A stretch of DNA of 64,000 nt from Ramlibacter aquaticus. GTDB taxonomy: Bacteria > Pseudomonadota > Gammaproteobacteria > Burkholderiales > Burkholderiaceae_C. This document shows, one piece after another, positions 34,901-43,567 of the stretch (positions are counted from its first letter, which is position 1; every line of letters starts with the position of its first letter). The notes beneath the pieces are model-generated. The model had not been told where the DNA came from. It saw only the letters and a list, made by a program, of their open reading frames with translations, and searched no databases. A program made the translations under genes and the position numbers. The stretch lies in contig NZ_JADDOJ010000002.1 in assembly GCF_015159745.1 (NCBI RefSeq), positions 1 through 64,000 on the forward strand, given 5' to 3'.

Positions 34901-34954
34901 GGGATGCCCCTGGAAATCAAGCTGGAGAGCGGAGACTGTAGTGGCGAGGTCAAG

Positions 34955-35020
34955 AAATATGCGATCTCAAATTCCATTCTTATGAACTATTATTTCTTCG
35001 TACTTCATAACATTCTCTTT
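34955..35020. promoter_or_regulatory. AT-rich divergent promoter region, glmS / Lrp gene
   Basis: This stretch is far richer in A and T than anything around it. It contains an inverted repeat ATGAA (34982-34986) / TTCAT (35004-35008) around a T-rich centre. It sits between the divergent starts of glmS (34900) and the Lrp-type gene (35041). AT-rich sites are usual for Lrp proteins, so autoregulation is plausible. Confidence 0.4.
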
Positions 35021-35040
35021 TGTCCATCACCGAGTCCGAA

Positions 35041-35532
35041 ATGGAATCTTCTTTCACACTGGACGCCATCGACCTGGCTCTGTTGGACCAGTTGCAGCGG
35101 GACGCCTCGCTCAGCAACCAGGACCTGGCGGCGCGGGTGCACGTCTCGCCGCCCACCTGCCTGCGGCGCGTCAAGCGCCTGCGCGAGAGCGGGCTGCTGC
35201 AGGCCATCGTGGGGCTGGTGGATCCGCAGCGGCTGGCGCAGGTGCAGGGGCACGGGCTGCAGGCCATCGTGGAAGTGAGCCTGGACCGGCAGGACGCCGA
35301 GGCCCTGGACGGCTTCGAGGCGCGCGTGGTGCAGGACGATGCCGTCCAGCAGTGCTGGCGCGTCTCGCCCGGGCCGGATTTCGTTCTGGTGGTGCAGGCC
35401 AGCGACATGCCCGGCTACCTGGCGCTGGCGCAGCGCCTGTTCACCGCGGACCTGCACGTGCGCAACGTGAAGGCCTTCTTCGCGGTGAAGCGGGCGAAGT
35501 TCGCGCCCCGCATCGCGCTGGCGCGGGGCTGA
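35041..35532 (+). CDS. Lrp/AsnC-family transcriptional regulator
   Basis: This 163-residue regulator has an N-terminal helix-turn-helix (LDAIDLALLDQLQRD, SNQDLAARVHVSPPTCLRRVKRL) and a C-terminal RAM ligand domain with the beta-alpha-beta-beta pattern. ATG 35041 is preferred; the TTG 35020 upstream is in frame but has no ribosome site. It is divergent from glmS across an AT-rich region. Its ligand is probably an amino acid. It is convergent with glmU. Confidence 0.9.
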   Translation: MESSFTLDAIDLALLDQLQRDASLSNQDLAARVHVSPPTCLRRVKRLRESGLLQAIVGLVDPQRLAQVQGHGLQAIVEVSLDRQDAEALDGFEARVVQDDAVQQCWRVSPGPDFVLVVQASDMPGYLALAQRLFTADLHVRNVKAFFAVKRAKFAPRIALARG

Positions 35533-35585
35533 GCCCGCACCGGCCAGCCAGGGCGAGCCCGGTCTGCGCGAGCCGGCAGGGCGCG

Positions 35586-35618
35586 GCCGGGGCCCGGGGC
35601 TCGGGGCCTGGCCCCGGC
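35586..35618. terminator. GC-rich hairpin between convergent Lrp and glmU genes
   Basis: GCCGGGGCC (35586-35594) pairs exactly with GGCCCCGGC (35610-35618) over a 15-nt loop, 54 bp after the Lrp stop and just before the glmU stop (35626). There is no T-tract. It is probably a shared 3'-end structure. Confidence 0.4.
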
Positions 35619-35625
35619 GCAGGCC

Positions 35626-37026
35626 TCAGCCCTTCTTCTTTTCCGGCCGCTTCCAGTCCGGGATCACCACCTGCTTGCCGCGCGCCACCGCCAGCGCCCC
35701 GGCCGGCGTGTCGCGGGTGATGGTGGAGCCGCCGCCCACGGTGGCGCCCCGGCCCAGGGTGACGGGCGCCACCAGCACGCAGTTGCTGCCCACGTGCACC
35801 TCGTCCTCGATCACCGTGCGGTGCTTGTTGGCGCCGTCGTAGTTGGCGGTGATGGAGCCCGCACCGTAGTTCACCCGCTCCCCGACGGTGGCGTCGCCCA
35901 GGTAGGCCAGGTGGTTGGCCTTGGCGCCGCGCGCCAGGCTGGAGTTCTTCACCTCGACGAAGTTGCCGATGTGCACCTCGGGCCCCAGCTGCGCGCCGGG
36001 CCGCAGCCGCGCGAAAGGCCCGACCAAGGCGCCCTCGCCCACCCGCACGCCGGCCTTCTCGCCGTCGATGTGGGTGAAGGGATGGATCACGGCACCCGCC
36101 GCGATGGCCGCGTTGGCGATCACGCAGTTCGCGCCGATGCGCACCCCGTCCCCCAGCGTCACGCAGCCCTCGAAGATGCAGTTGGCGTCGATCTCCACGT
36201 CCTGCCCGCATTCCAGCGTGCCGCGCACGTCGATGCGTGCCGGGTCCGCCAGGCGCACGCCCGCCTCCAGCAATCGGCCGGCCTCGCGCAGCTGGTAGGC
36301 GCGCTCCAGCGCAGCCAGTTGCACCGGGCTGTTCACGCCCTCGACCTGCATGGGCTCCGGCGCCTCGAGCGCCACCACCTCGGCGCCGTCGGCGACCGCC
36401 AGCTTCACGATGTCGGTGAGGTAGTACTCGCCCTGGGCGTTGCGGTTGTCGATGCGGGCCAGCCAGTCGCGCAGCTTCGCATTGGGCACCGCCATGAATC
36501 CGGTGTAGACCTCCCGGATGGCGCGCTCGCCCTCGCTCGCGTCCTTGTGCTCCACGATCGCGCGCACATGGTCGCCCTGGCGCACGATGCGCCCGTACCC
36601 GGCCGGGTTGGGCAGCGTCACGGTGAGCAGCACCAGGCGCTCGCCCTGGCAGCGCTGCGCGAGCCGGGCCAGCGTGTCCGCATCGACCAGGGGCACGTCG
36701 CCATTGAGGATCAGGGTGGTGCCCTCGCCCGGCAGCTGCGGCAGGGCCTGCTGCACGGCGTGGCCGGTGCCCAGCTGCGGCTCCTGCCGCACGAAGGCCG
36801 GCGTGGCCGAGCCGGTGTCGCGCGGCCAGGCCTGGACGGCGGCCTCGACCGCCTCGGCCCCGTTGCCCGTCACCACCACGCAGTGGCGCAGCTGCAGCCG
36901 CGCCGCCGTGTCCAGCACGTGCTGCAGCAGCGGCCGGCCCGCCAGGCGGTGCAGCACCTTGGGCAGGCGGCTTTTCATGCGCGTGCCCTTGCCCGCGGCC
37001 ATGATCACGGCGTCGATCGCAGTCAT
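35626..37026 (-). CDS. glmU: Bifunctional UDP-GlcNAc diphosphorylase / glucosamine-1-phosphate N-acetyltransferase
   Basis: This 466-residue enzyme catalyses the last two steps to UDP-GlcNAc. The N-terminal uridyltransferase has VIMAAGKGTRMKSRLPKVLH, LNGDVPLVD and a QGEYYLTDI block. The C-terminal left-handed beta helix of hexapeptide repeats runs from about 255 and contains acetyltransferase residues in FVEVKNSSLARGAKANHL and NYDGANKHRT. AAGGA lies before ATG 37026. It works in the same pathway as glmS nearby. Confidence 0.97.
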   Translation of the reverse strand: MTAIDAVIMAAGKGTRMKSRLPKVLHRLAGRPLLQHVLDTAARLQLRHCVVVTGNGAEAVEAAVQAWPRDTGSATPAFVRQEPQLGTGHAVQQALPQLPGEGTTLILNGDVPLVDADTLARLAQRCQGERLVLLTVTLPNPAGYGRIVRQGDHVRAIVEHKDASEGERAIREVYTGFMAVPNAKLRDWLARIDNRNAQGEYYLTDIVKLAVADGAEVVALEAPEPMQVEGVNSPVQLAALERAYQLREAGRLLEAGVRLADPARIDVRGTLECGQDVEIDANCIFEGCVTLGDGVRIGANCVIANAAIAAGAVIHPFTHIDGEKAGVRVGEGALVGPFARLRPGAQLGPEVHIGNFVEVKNSSLARGAKANHLAYLGDATVGERVNYGAGSITANYDGANKHRTVIEDEVHVGSNCVLVAPVTLGRGATVGGGSTITRDTPAGALAVARGKQVVIPDWKRPEKKKG

Positions 37027-37175
37027 TCGTGTCCTTGCAGAGTCCAGCACGGGATTATCCCGCCCGGGGCGGCAGGCAAGGCAGGCCGCGGCCCGAAGGG
37101 GCCAAGCGCGGCGGTCGGGAGGCCGCGCACCCGGGGCGGCGACGCACGGGCGCGGCTGCGGCGCTCAGGCCGGGC

Positions 37176-37468
37176 TCAGCGCTCGCCCTTGGAATGCGAG
37201 CGGCCTTCCTCTTCGGCCGCTCCATCTCGCGCGCCTCCTCGGCCGAACGCGGGCGGGCCGCCTCGGCGTCGCGCGCCACGTCGTGCGTCTTCAGGTAGTC
37301 CGCGGTGCGGCGCTCGTAGTCGCGGCTGCCTTCGTAGCTGCCTTCGCCCATGGGGGCGTCGCCGCCCTGGGGCGGGGCGTCGGACGAAGGGCGGGCCGGA
37401 TTCTGCTGCTCGGGCGCACTGCGGCGCTCGGGCTGCTGCTGGAGGATGCGGGGCGTCTGGGTGGACAT
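37176..37468 (-). pseudogene. Frameshifted conserved small hydrophilic protein
   Basis: From ATG 37468 the frame reads MSTQTPRILQQQPERR and continues through GSYEGSRDYERRTADYLKTHDVA-like sequence to SAEEAREMER, a pattern known from small conserved Burkholderiales proteins. The expected continuation AEEEGRSHSKGER and stop lies in the next frame. Adding one G near 37217 (CGG-CCG to CGG-GCC on the coding strand) restores a 97-residue protein ending at 37176. The total length of 293 bp fits a single-base loss. It is either a recent mutation or a sequencing error. The protein has no assigned function. Confidence 0.65.
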
Positions 37469-37571
37469 GGTGCGGGCGGGACTGGACAGGGACGCCCAGC
37501 GTAGGGGCCGCACCCCAGCCGTGCGGCAGGACGGTGCACACCCCGCGCGTGCGGCCCGTCCTACGCGCCGC

Positions 37572-38561
37572 TCAGGCCTGCAGCGAGGCCCACATGTCCT
37601 TGTCGCGCTCGGCCGTCCAGATGCGCGGGTTCTTGATGCCGCGCGCCTCGTCGTAGGCCCGGCTCACGTCGAAGGGCAGGCAGTGCTCGTAGATGAACAC
37701 ATGGCCGAAGACCGGGTCCATGGCCTTGCGGGTGTGGGCCATGGCCGCCTTCAGGTCCATGTTGGCGGCAGCCGCCTCCTTGGCGGCGCCGAAGAGCGTC
37801 TCGACCCAGCGCCGGGTGTAGTCCAGCGCCTTGTTGACCTCGGCGTTGCCCTTCATGGCTTCGCCGCGGCCGGGCACCAGGGCCTCGGCGCGCAGCGCGC
37901 GCAGGGCCTCCAGCGTGGCGGGCCACTCCTCGAGCTGGGCGTCGCCGGTGTAGACGCCCGCCTCGTACTCGACCAGGTCGCCCGAGAACAGCACCTTCTC
38001 GGCCTCGACCCAGGCGATGGTGTCGCCGCGCGTGTGGCCGGGGCCCGGGTGCCACACCTGCACCGTCACGCCGCCCAGGTCCAGCGTGAGCCTGCCCGGC
38101 ACCTCGCCCCGCGCCGGGTTGCCGCCGCCGATCACCAGGGTCGGCCAGGTGAGGCCCGGCACGCTCTCGGCATTGCGGAACAGGCGCGGGAAGCGCTCCA
38201 TCTCGGACTGCATGTCCTCCTTGCCGCGCTCGACGATCAGGTCCAGCGTGCCCTGGCTGGCAATGATCTCGGTCGCCCCCTCGGCCGCGTAGGCGCTGGC
38301 GCCCAGCACGCGCACCGCGTGGTAGTGCGTCAGCAGCACGTACTTGATCGGCTTGTCGCTCACCTCGCGGATGCGGGCGATCAAGTCACGCGCCATGGCC
38401 GGCGTGGCCGTGGCATCGCTCACCATGATGAACTTCTCGCCGATGATGACGCCGGAGTTCGGGTCGCCCTCGGCGGTGTAGGCCCAGCAGTGCGCGCTGA
38501 GCTGCTCGAAGGTGATCTTCTTGTCGGCGAGGTCGGCCTGGCTGGCGAAGGCTTTGGACAT
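37572..38561 (-). CDS. Metallo-beta-lactamase-fold protein with altered metal motif
   Basis: This 329-residue protein has the MBL fold, but its signature reads THYHAVRVLG where active members have HxHxDH: the Asp and last His are Val and Arg. The third site-1 ligand is kept (PGHTRGD) and the bridging Asp is present in LFSGDLVEYE. The usual later His in a GH motif is Arg (VPGRGEAM). One metal at most is likely. ATG 38561 gives the family-like N-terminus. The gene follows a TetR gene, and its leader contains a perfect palindrome. Confidence 0.85.
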   Translation of the reverse strand: MSKAFASQADLADKKITFEQLSAHCWAYTAEGDPNSGVIIGEKFIMVSDATATPAMARDLIARIREVSDKPIKYVLLTHYHAVRVLGASAYAAEGATEIIASQGTLDLIVERGKEDMQSEMERFPRLFRNAESVPGLTWPTLVIGGGNPARGEVPGRLTLDLGGVTVQVWHPGPGHTRGDTIAWVEAEKVLFSGDLVEYEAGVYTGDAQLEEWPATLEALRALRAEALVPGRGEAMKGNAEVNKALDYTRRWVETLFGAAKEAAAANMDLKAAMAHTRKAMDPVFGHVFIYEHCLPFDVSRAYDEARGIKNPRIWTAERDKDMWASLQA

Positions 38562-38586
38562 GCGTGTCTTTCGAGATTCCGCTAAT

Positions 38587-38600
38587 CGTAATCGATTACG
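38587..38600. promoter_or_regulatory. Perfect palindrome, candidate TetR operator
   Basis: CGTAATCGATTACG (38587-38600) is a perfect 14-bp palindrome 26 bp upstream of the MBL-fold gene start. It lies just after the TetR gene, in an AT-richer patch. It is a good candidate operator for the neighbouring TetR protein. Confidence 0.55.
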
Positions 38601-38651
38601 GATAGTTGAATTCCAGCCCGCCGACCCCTGCAGCACGGCGGCTGCCGCGCG

Positions 38652-39251
38652 TCAGCCGCCCAGCCCGTGCTCCAGCATGGCCACCACCTCTTCGGCGAAC
38701 TGGGCGTAGCTCAGGCGCCCGCCAGGGCGCAGCCAGGTGAAGGTCCAGTTGATCATGCCGAACAGCATCATCGCGACCGGCGTCTGGTTGGCCGCGGTGA
38801 CGCGCTGCGGGTAGGCCCGCCGCAGGAAGCGCGTGACGGCGGCCACCACGTCGCGCTGGCGGTCCAGCACCAGCTCGCGCTGCGCCTCGCCCAGGAACTG
38901 CGTGTCGTGCAGCAGCGCGGCGTGGCGCGTGGCCGAGGTCTCGTATTCCTGGAGAAAGGCGCGCACCAGCTCGTGCAGGGCGGCGCGCTCGTCCAGGCTG
39001 CGCCGCTGGGCGGTGGCCTCGACCTGGCCGATCACCGCCAGCAGGCGCTGGGTGTAGCGGTCCAGCAGGTCGAACAGGATGGCGGCCTTGCTGTCGTAGT
39101 AGTGGTACAGCCGGGCCTTGGAGGTGCCGCAGGCCGCGGCCACGTCGTTCATGCTGGCGGCCAGGTAGCCCTGCTGCGCGAAGCAGCGGGCCGCCACGTC
39201 CAGGATCTCGTCGCGCTTGAGTTCGTGCTGGGACGACTTGGGTCGGGCCAT
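38652..39251 (-). CDS. TetR-family transcriptional regulator
   Basis: This 199-residue regulator has an N-terminal TetR helix-turn-helix (RDEILDVAARCFAQQGY, MNDVAAACGTSKARLYHYY) and a helical ligand domain that resembles the TetR/KstR2-like C-terminal region. ATG 39251 was chosen because the frame upstream is an Ala/Arg-rich shadow. It is 90 bp upstream of the MBL-fold gene in the same direction, with the palindrome between them, so it probably represses that gene in response to a lipid-like or acyl-CoA ligand. Confidence 0.9.
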   Translation of the reverse strand: MARPKSSQHELKRDEILDVAARCFAQQGYLAASMNDVAAACGTSKARLYHYYDSKAAILFDLLDRYTQRLLAVIGQVEATAQRRSLDERAALHELVRAFLQEYETSATRHAALLHDTQFLGEAQRELVLDRQRDVVAAVTRFLRRAYPQRVTAANQTPVAMMLFGMINWTFTWLRPGGRLSYAQFAEEVVAMLEHGLGG

Positions 39252-39282
39252 GGCGGCGATTATGTGCGCCGCCGCACCCGCC

Positions 39283-39753
39283 TCAGCCGTGGACGCTGCC
39301 GCAGCCAGCCACCGGTGGGGACGCCGCCGCCGGGCGCGCCGCGGTGAGCGCGACCCGCACCAGCCCGGCCGCGAGCGCCACCAGGGCGTGGCCGGCGAGC
39401 CCGCCGGCCGCACGCAGCTGGGCCCAGGGCTCGCCCAGGGCCTGCGCCGCCGGCACGCGAACCGGCACGGGCGCGGGGTCCCAGCGGAACCAGGCCGGCT
39501 CGCCGCGCTGGAGCGGCTCCATCACGAGCCGGTCGCCGCGACGCAGCGCGAGGCTGTCGCCGGCCTGCAGCATGAGGTCCTGCGAACGGTCGGGCTGGCC
39601 GGACAGCGGACCGTGCAGGGTGGCCCAGACCGCGCCGCGCGCGACATGCAGCCGGCCGGGCCGGCGGGGCTCCAGGGCCAGGGCACGGCCGGCGGGAAGC
39701 TGCCAGTTCCCGGCAGCGGCGGACGGGGTGTTGCGGGGCGGATGCAGAGTCAT
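39283..39753 (-). CDS. DUF2917 domain protein
   Basis: This 156-residue protein has a DUF2917 cupin-like domain at about 15-95 (WQLPAGRALALEP, GAVWATLHGP, LQAGDSLALRRGDRLVMEP). The C-terminal 50 residues are Ala-rich and hydrophobic. GGAG lies before ATG 39753; in-frame ATGs 39777 and 39789 are possible. It is divergent from a LysR gene, a common pairing in Burkholderiales, which suggests it is the regulator's target. Confidence 0.8.
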   Translation of the reverse strand: MTLHPPRNTPSAAAGNWQLPAGRALALEPRRPGRLHVARGAVWATLHGPLSGQPDRSQDLMLQAGDSLALRRGDRLVMEPLQRGEPAWFRWDPAPVPVRVPAAQALGEPWAQLRAAGGLAGHALVALAAGLVRVALTAARPAAASPPVAGCGSVHG

Positions 39754-39870
39754 GGCGAATCTCCAAATTTTTCGCATTCGGCATTGCATGGTGTTCCGCC
39801 CCCGCTCGACGGTCCAATGAAATCCCGATAAGCTATTCATTCGCGTTTCGCATCAATCGGGGTCCAGCCC

Positions 39871-40854
39871 ATGCAGCACTCGCAGACCCACCTGCGCACC
39901 CGGCCCATTGCCGCCGGGCACCTGCGTGCCTTCGAGGCCGTGGCCCGTCACCTCAACTTCCGCGCTGCGTCCGAAGAGATGGCGCTCACCCAGTCCGCGG
40001 TCAGCCGGCAGATCCAGGCGCTCGAGGAAGAGGTGGGCGTGAGCCTCTTCCTGCGCCACACCCGGGCGGTGGAGCTGACCAGCGCGGGCGCCCAGCTGCT
40101 GACCGCGGTGACCCAGGCGCTGCCGCGCATCGACGGCGCAGTGCGGCAGATCCGCCAGACCGCCGGGCGGCGCGCGGTGTCGCTCACCACCTTCGCCTCC
40201 TTCGCCTCCATGTGGCTGATCCCGCGGCTGGAGCAGTTCCAGCGCGACCACCCGGACATCGACATCCGCATCGATGCCTCGGACGCGACGCTGGACCTGG
40301 ACGTGGCCGACGTGGACCTGGCGCTGCGCTACGGCCCGCGCTCGGCCATGCCGCCGCAGGCGGTGCGCCTGTTCGGCGAGCAGCTCACGCCGGTGGCCAG
40401 CCCCTGGCTGCTCAAGACGGCGCCGCCGCTTCTGCGGCCGGCCGACCTGGAGCCCTTCACCCTGATCGAGGCCGGCGACGCCCACCGCACCCACCTGGAG
40501 TGGCTGACCTGGCGCCGCTGGTTCGACGAGCAGGGCCTGGCGCGCCTGCAGCCCAAGCGCTGGCTCTATTTCAACTACGCCTATCAGATGGTGCAGGCCG
40601 CGCTGACCGGCCAGGGCGTGGTGCTCGCCCGGCTTCCGATGATCGCCGAGGCCCTGGCCAACGGTGACCTGGTGGAGCCGCTGCCCAGGCAGCGCATGGA
40701 TTCGCCCATGGCCTACTGGCTGCTGGTGGGTCCGCGCAGTGCGCAGCGGCCCGAGGTGCGGGATTTCCGCGAATGGCTGCTGGGCCAGGCCGGGCTCACG
40801 CGCGAGGCCATCGGCGAGGTGCCCGATCCGGACACCGTGGACCGGATCGACTAG
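39871..40854 (+). CDS. LysR-family transcriptional regulator (GcvA-like)
   Basis: This 327-residue regulator has an N-terminal HTH (LRAFEAVARHLNFRAASEEMALTQ, of which AVSRQIQALEEEVGVSLF is the recognition region) and a C-terminal substrate-binding domain of the GcvA type (DIRIDASDATLDL, DVDLALRYG). The 117-bp divergent region to DUF2917 repeats TTCGCAT-like elements and would hold the operator. It is convergent with the 5-formyl-THF cyclo-ligase gene 18 bp away. Confidence 0.92.
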   Translation: MQHSQTHLRTRPIAAGHLRAFEAVARHLNFRAASEEMALTQSAVSRQIQALEEEVGVSLFLRHTRAVELTSAGAQLLTAVTQALPRIDGAVRQIRQTAGRRAVSLTTFASFASMWLIPRLEQFQRDHPDIDIRIDASDATLDLDVADVDLALRYGPRSAMPPQAVRLFGEQLTPVASPWLLKTAPPLLRPADLEPFTLIEAGDAHRTHLEWLTWRRWFDEQGLARLQPKRWLYFNYAYQMVQAALTGQGVVLARLPMIAEALANGDLVEPLPRQRMDSPMAYWLLVGPRSAQRPEVRDFREWLLGQAGLTREAIGEVPDPDTVDRID

Positions 40855-40872
40855 CCGATGCGCGCCCTGCCT

Positions 40873-41460
40873 TCAGCCGATCGGCCAGACCACGCCGTTG
40901 TCATTGAGGATGGCGTCCAGCGGGACGTCGTGCGCCTCGGGCTCGAAATCATCCAGGAAGCCCTGCGTGAAGCCCAGGCCGCAGGTGTAGGGCTTGGGCT
41001 CCAGCCGGGGCAGGGTGCGGTCGTAGAAGCCGCCGCCATAGCCCAGCCGGTAGCCGCCCGGGCCGTAGCCCACGCAGGGCACGAACAGCAGGGTCGGTAC
41101 GATGACCTCGGTGTCCTTGGGCTTGGGGATGCCGAAGGCGTCCTCTTCCATGGGGCAGCCGGGGAACCAGGCGTGGAACTTCAGGGTCCCGTGAAGCTTG
41201 TCGACCACGGGCAAGCCGATGCGGCGCCGCTGCGGCTCGTCCAGCAGTTCGCCGTCCTCCTTCCAGCGGTGCAGCGCCGGCAGGGGATCGAACTCGCCCT
41301 TGATCGGCCAGTAGGCGCCGATCACGGTGTCGGGGCGGTCCACCAGCCAGATGCGAAGCACGCGCTGCAGCAGGTCGCTGCGCACCGGCCTGTCGGGCAT
41401 GGCCAGGCGTTCCTTCACCAGGCGCTCGCGCAGCGTTTTCTTTTCCAGTGACCTGTCCAT
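40873..41460 (-). CDS. 5-formyltetrahydrofolate cyclo-ligase
   Basis: This 195-residue enzyme converts 5-formyl-THF to 5,10-methenyl-THF using ATP. Family features are the N-terminal helix KKTLRERLVKERLAM, the central IGAYWPIKGEFD and the phosphate-binding loop GYGPGGYRLGYGGGFYDRTL, ending with VPLDAILNDNGVVW. The start ATG 41460 is only 9 bp from the divergent transglycosylase ATG, and neither has a clear ribosome site. Confidence 0.93.
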   Translation of the reverse strand: MDRSLEKKTLRERLVKERLAMPDRPVRSDLLQRVLRIWLVDRPDTVIGAYWPIKGEFDPLPALHRWKEDGELLDEPQRRRIGLPVVDKLHGTLKFHAWFPGCPMEEDAFGIPKPKDTEVIVPTLLFVPCVGYGPGGYRLGYGGGFYDRTLPRLEPKPYTCGLGFTQGFLDDFEPEAHDVPLDAILNDNGVVWPIG

Positions 41461-41469
41461 GGTTTCGCT

Positions 41470-43464
41470 ATGAAATTGCCGAGAATTCTGACACTGATCG
41501 CCCTGGCGCTGGCACTGCAGGCCCAGGCCCAGCCGCGCGACGACACCATCCTGGACGCCTACCAGGCCTGGAAACAGGGCAACAAGGCGCGCCTGGCCCA
41601 GCTGCTGCCGCAGGCCCAGGGCCATCCGCTGGAGCCCTGGGTGGCCTACTGGGAGCTGCGCGCGCGCCTGGACACGGCCAGCCCGCAGGAGGTGCAGGAC
41701 TTCCTCACGCGCTGGGCCGGCACCTACGTCGAGGACCGCATGCGCAACGACTGGCTGTTGCTGCTGGGCCAGCGCCGCGACTGGACCACCTTCACGGCCG
41801 AGCTGCCGCGCTACCGCATGAACGACGACCGCGAGGTGCGCTGCTATGCGCTGGCCGTGCAGCACGTCGAGCAGGGCGGCGCCGAGCCGCCCGGGCTGGC
41901 CGACGAGCTGCGGCGGCTGTGGTTCGCCCAGCGCGGCGATGGCGAGGACGCCTGCAGCTTCGCCGCCTCCCGCTTCATCGGCGACGGCAAGGGCCGCGGC
42001 GGCCTCACCACGCTGGACGCCTGGCGCAAGGCCCGGCTGGCCACCGAATACAACCGCCCGCGTGCCGCCCAGGCGGCGGTGCAGCTGGCGGCCCCCGAGG
42101 CCCTGCCCGGCCTGCGCGAGCTGATCGCCAGCCCGGTCAAGTTCCTCACCGGACGCGCCACGGCCCGGGGCCCGCTGCGCAAGGAGCTGGTGGTGCTGGC
42201 CCTGGTGCGCCTGGCCAGCGGCGACATCGACAACGCGGCGCGCCTGCTGGACGAAAAGTGGGGCGTGCAGCTCACGGCCGAGGAGCGCAACTGGACCTGG
42301 GGCGTGATCGCGCGGCAGGCGGCGTTGAAGCTCTCGCCCGACGCGCCCGGCTACTTCGCCCGCGTCACGCGTGACGAGGACCTGACGGACGAGATGCTGG
42401 CCTGGAAGGCGCGCGCCGCGCTGCGCGCCTCGCCCGGGCCCGACTGGCCCACCGTGCTGAAGGCGATCGCCGCCATGGACGAGCCCATGCGCAACGAGCC
42501 GGCCTGGGTCTACTGGAAGGCGCGGGCACTGCAGGCGCGCGGCGGTGACGAGCGGCGCGCGCAGGCCCAGCAGCTGCTGCAGTCCATCGCCTCCTTCCGC
42601 GGCTTCTACGAGCAGCTGGCGCTGGAGGACCTGGGGCAGAAGGTGGTGCTGCCGCCCGCGCCCGCACCGCTGACCGACGCCGAGAAGGCGGCGGCCCGGG
42701 CCAACCCGGGCCTGCAGCGCGCCCTGTACGCGATCGCGCTGGGCATCCGGCCCGAGGGCGTGCGCGAGTGGAACTACACGACCAATCTGCACCAGCCGGG
42801 CGGCATGGCCGAGCGCGAGCTGCTCGCCGCCGCGCAGCTGGCCTGCGAGCGCGAGGTCTGGGACCGCTGCATCAACACCAGCGAGCGCACCCGCACCGAG
42901 TTCGACATCGCCCAGCGCTACCCCACGCCCTTCCGTGAGCAGGTGGTGCAGCGCAGCCGCGAGATCGGCCTGGACCCGGCCTACGTGTACGGGCTGATCC
43001 GGCAGGAGAGCCGCTTCGTCACCGACGCGCGTTCGGGCGTGGGCGCGCACGGGCTGATGCAGGTCATGCCGGCGACCGCACGCTGGACGGCCAAGAAGCT
43101 GGGCATGGCCGGCTTCACGCCCGACCAGCTGGGCGAGCAGGACACCAACATCGCGATCGGCACGGGCTACCTCAAGCTGGTGCTGGACGACTTCAACGGC
43201 TCCATGGCGCTGGCCGCGGCGGCCTACAACGCCGGCCCGAACCGCCCGCGCGCCTGGCGCAACGGGCCGGTGCTGGACGCCGCGATCTGGGCCGAGAACG
43301 TGCCCTTCACCGAGACGCGCGACTACGTGAAGAAGGTGCTGGCCAACACCACGGTGTACGCCGCCGTGCTCAACGCCGGCCAGCCTCAGTCGCTGCGCAC
43401 GCGGCTGGGGCAGGTTGGCCCGCGCGAGGCCGCGACGCCCGAGCCGAACCGCGACCTTCCCTGA
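41470..43464 (+). CDS. slt: Soluble lytic murein transglycosylase (Slt70-like)
   Basis: This 664-residue periplasmic enzyme cleaves peptidoglycan glycan strands to 1,6-anhydro-MurNAc products. The signal peptide MKLPRILTLIALALALQAQA is followed by an alpha-superhelical U/L domain. The C-terminal SLT domain has catalytic E513 in GLIRQESRF and the motifs GAHGLMQVMPATA and LAAAAYNAGPNRPRAW. Its length is that of E. coli Slt70. The start lies 9 bp from a divergent start. Confidence 0.95.
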   Translation: MKLPRILTLIALALALQAQAQPRDDTILDAYQAWKQGNKARLAQLLPQAQGHPLEPWVAYWELRARLDTASPQEVQDFLTRWAGTYVEDRMRNDWLLLLGQRRDWTTFTAELPRYRMNDDREVRCYALAVQHVEQGGAEPPGLADELRRLWFAQRGDGEDACSFAASRFIGDGKGRGGLTTLDAWRKARLATEYNRPRAAQAAVQLAAPEALPGLRELIASPVKFLTGRATARGPLRKELVVLALVRLASGDIDNAARLLDEKWGVQLTAEERNWTWGVIARQAALKLSPDAPGYFARVTRDEDLTDEMLAWKARAALRASPGPDWPTVLKAIAAMDEPMRNEPAWVYWKARALQARGGDERRAQAQQLLQSIASFRGFYEQLALEDLGQKVVLPPAPAPLTDAEKAAARANPGLQRALYAIALGIRPEGVREWNYTTNLHQPGGMAERELLAAAQLACEREVWDRCINTSERTRTEFDIAQRYPTPFREQVVQRSREIGLDPAYVYGLIRQESRFVTDARSGVGAHGLMQVMPATARWTAKKLGMAGFTPDQLGEQDTNIAIGTGYLKLVLDDFNGSMALAAAAYNAGPNRPRAWRNGPVLDAAIWAENVPFTETRDYVKKVLANTTVYAAVLNAGQPQSLRTRLGQVGPREAATPEPNRDLP

Positions 43465-43567
43465 GCCGCGGGCCGGCCGCACCGGCCTGCGCGGCAGGGC
43501 GGGCGACCGCCGCCGGGCGGAACGCGGCTAGCATGGCGGTCCCGTCCCCCGGCGCAAGGAGCGCGAG

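Noticed and set aside
32894-35278. 794-codon plus-strand frame
   Set aside because: Antisense to glmS, with no family features; glmS is certain.
37350-38585. 411-codon plus-strand frame
   Set aside because: Antisense to the MBL-fold gene, with His/Gln/Arg-rich shadow composition.
41493-43482. N-terminal part of an 869-codon minus-strand frame
   Set aside because: Only the last 195 codons (from 41460) are the cyclo-ligase; the rest is antisense to the transglycosylase gene.
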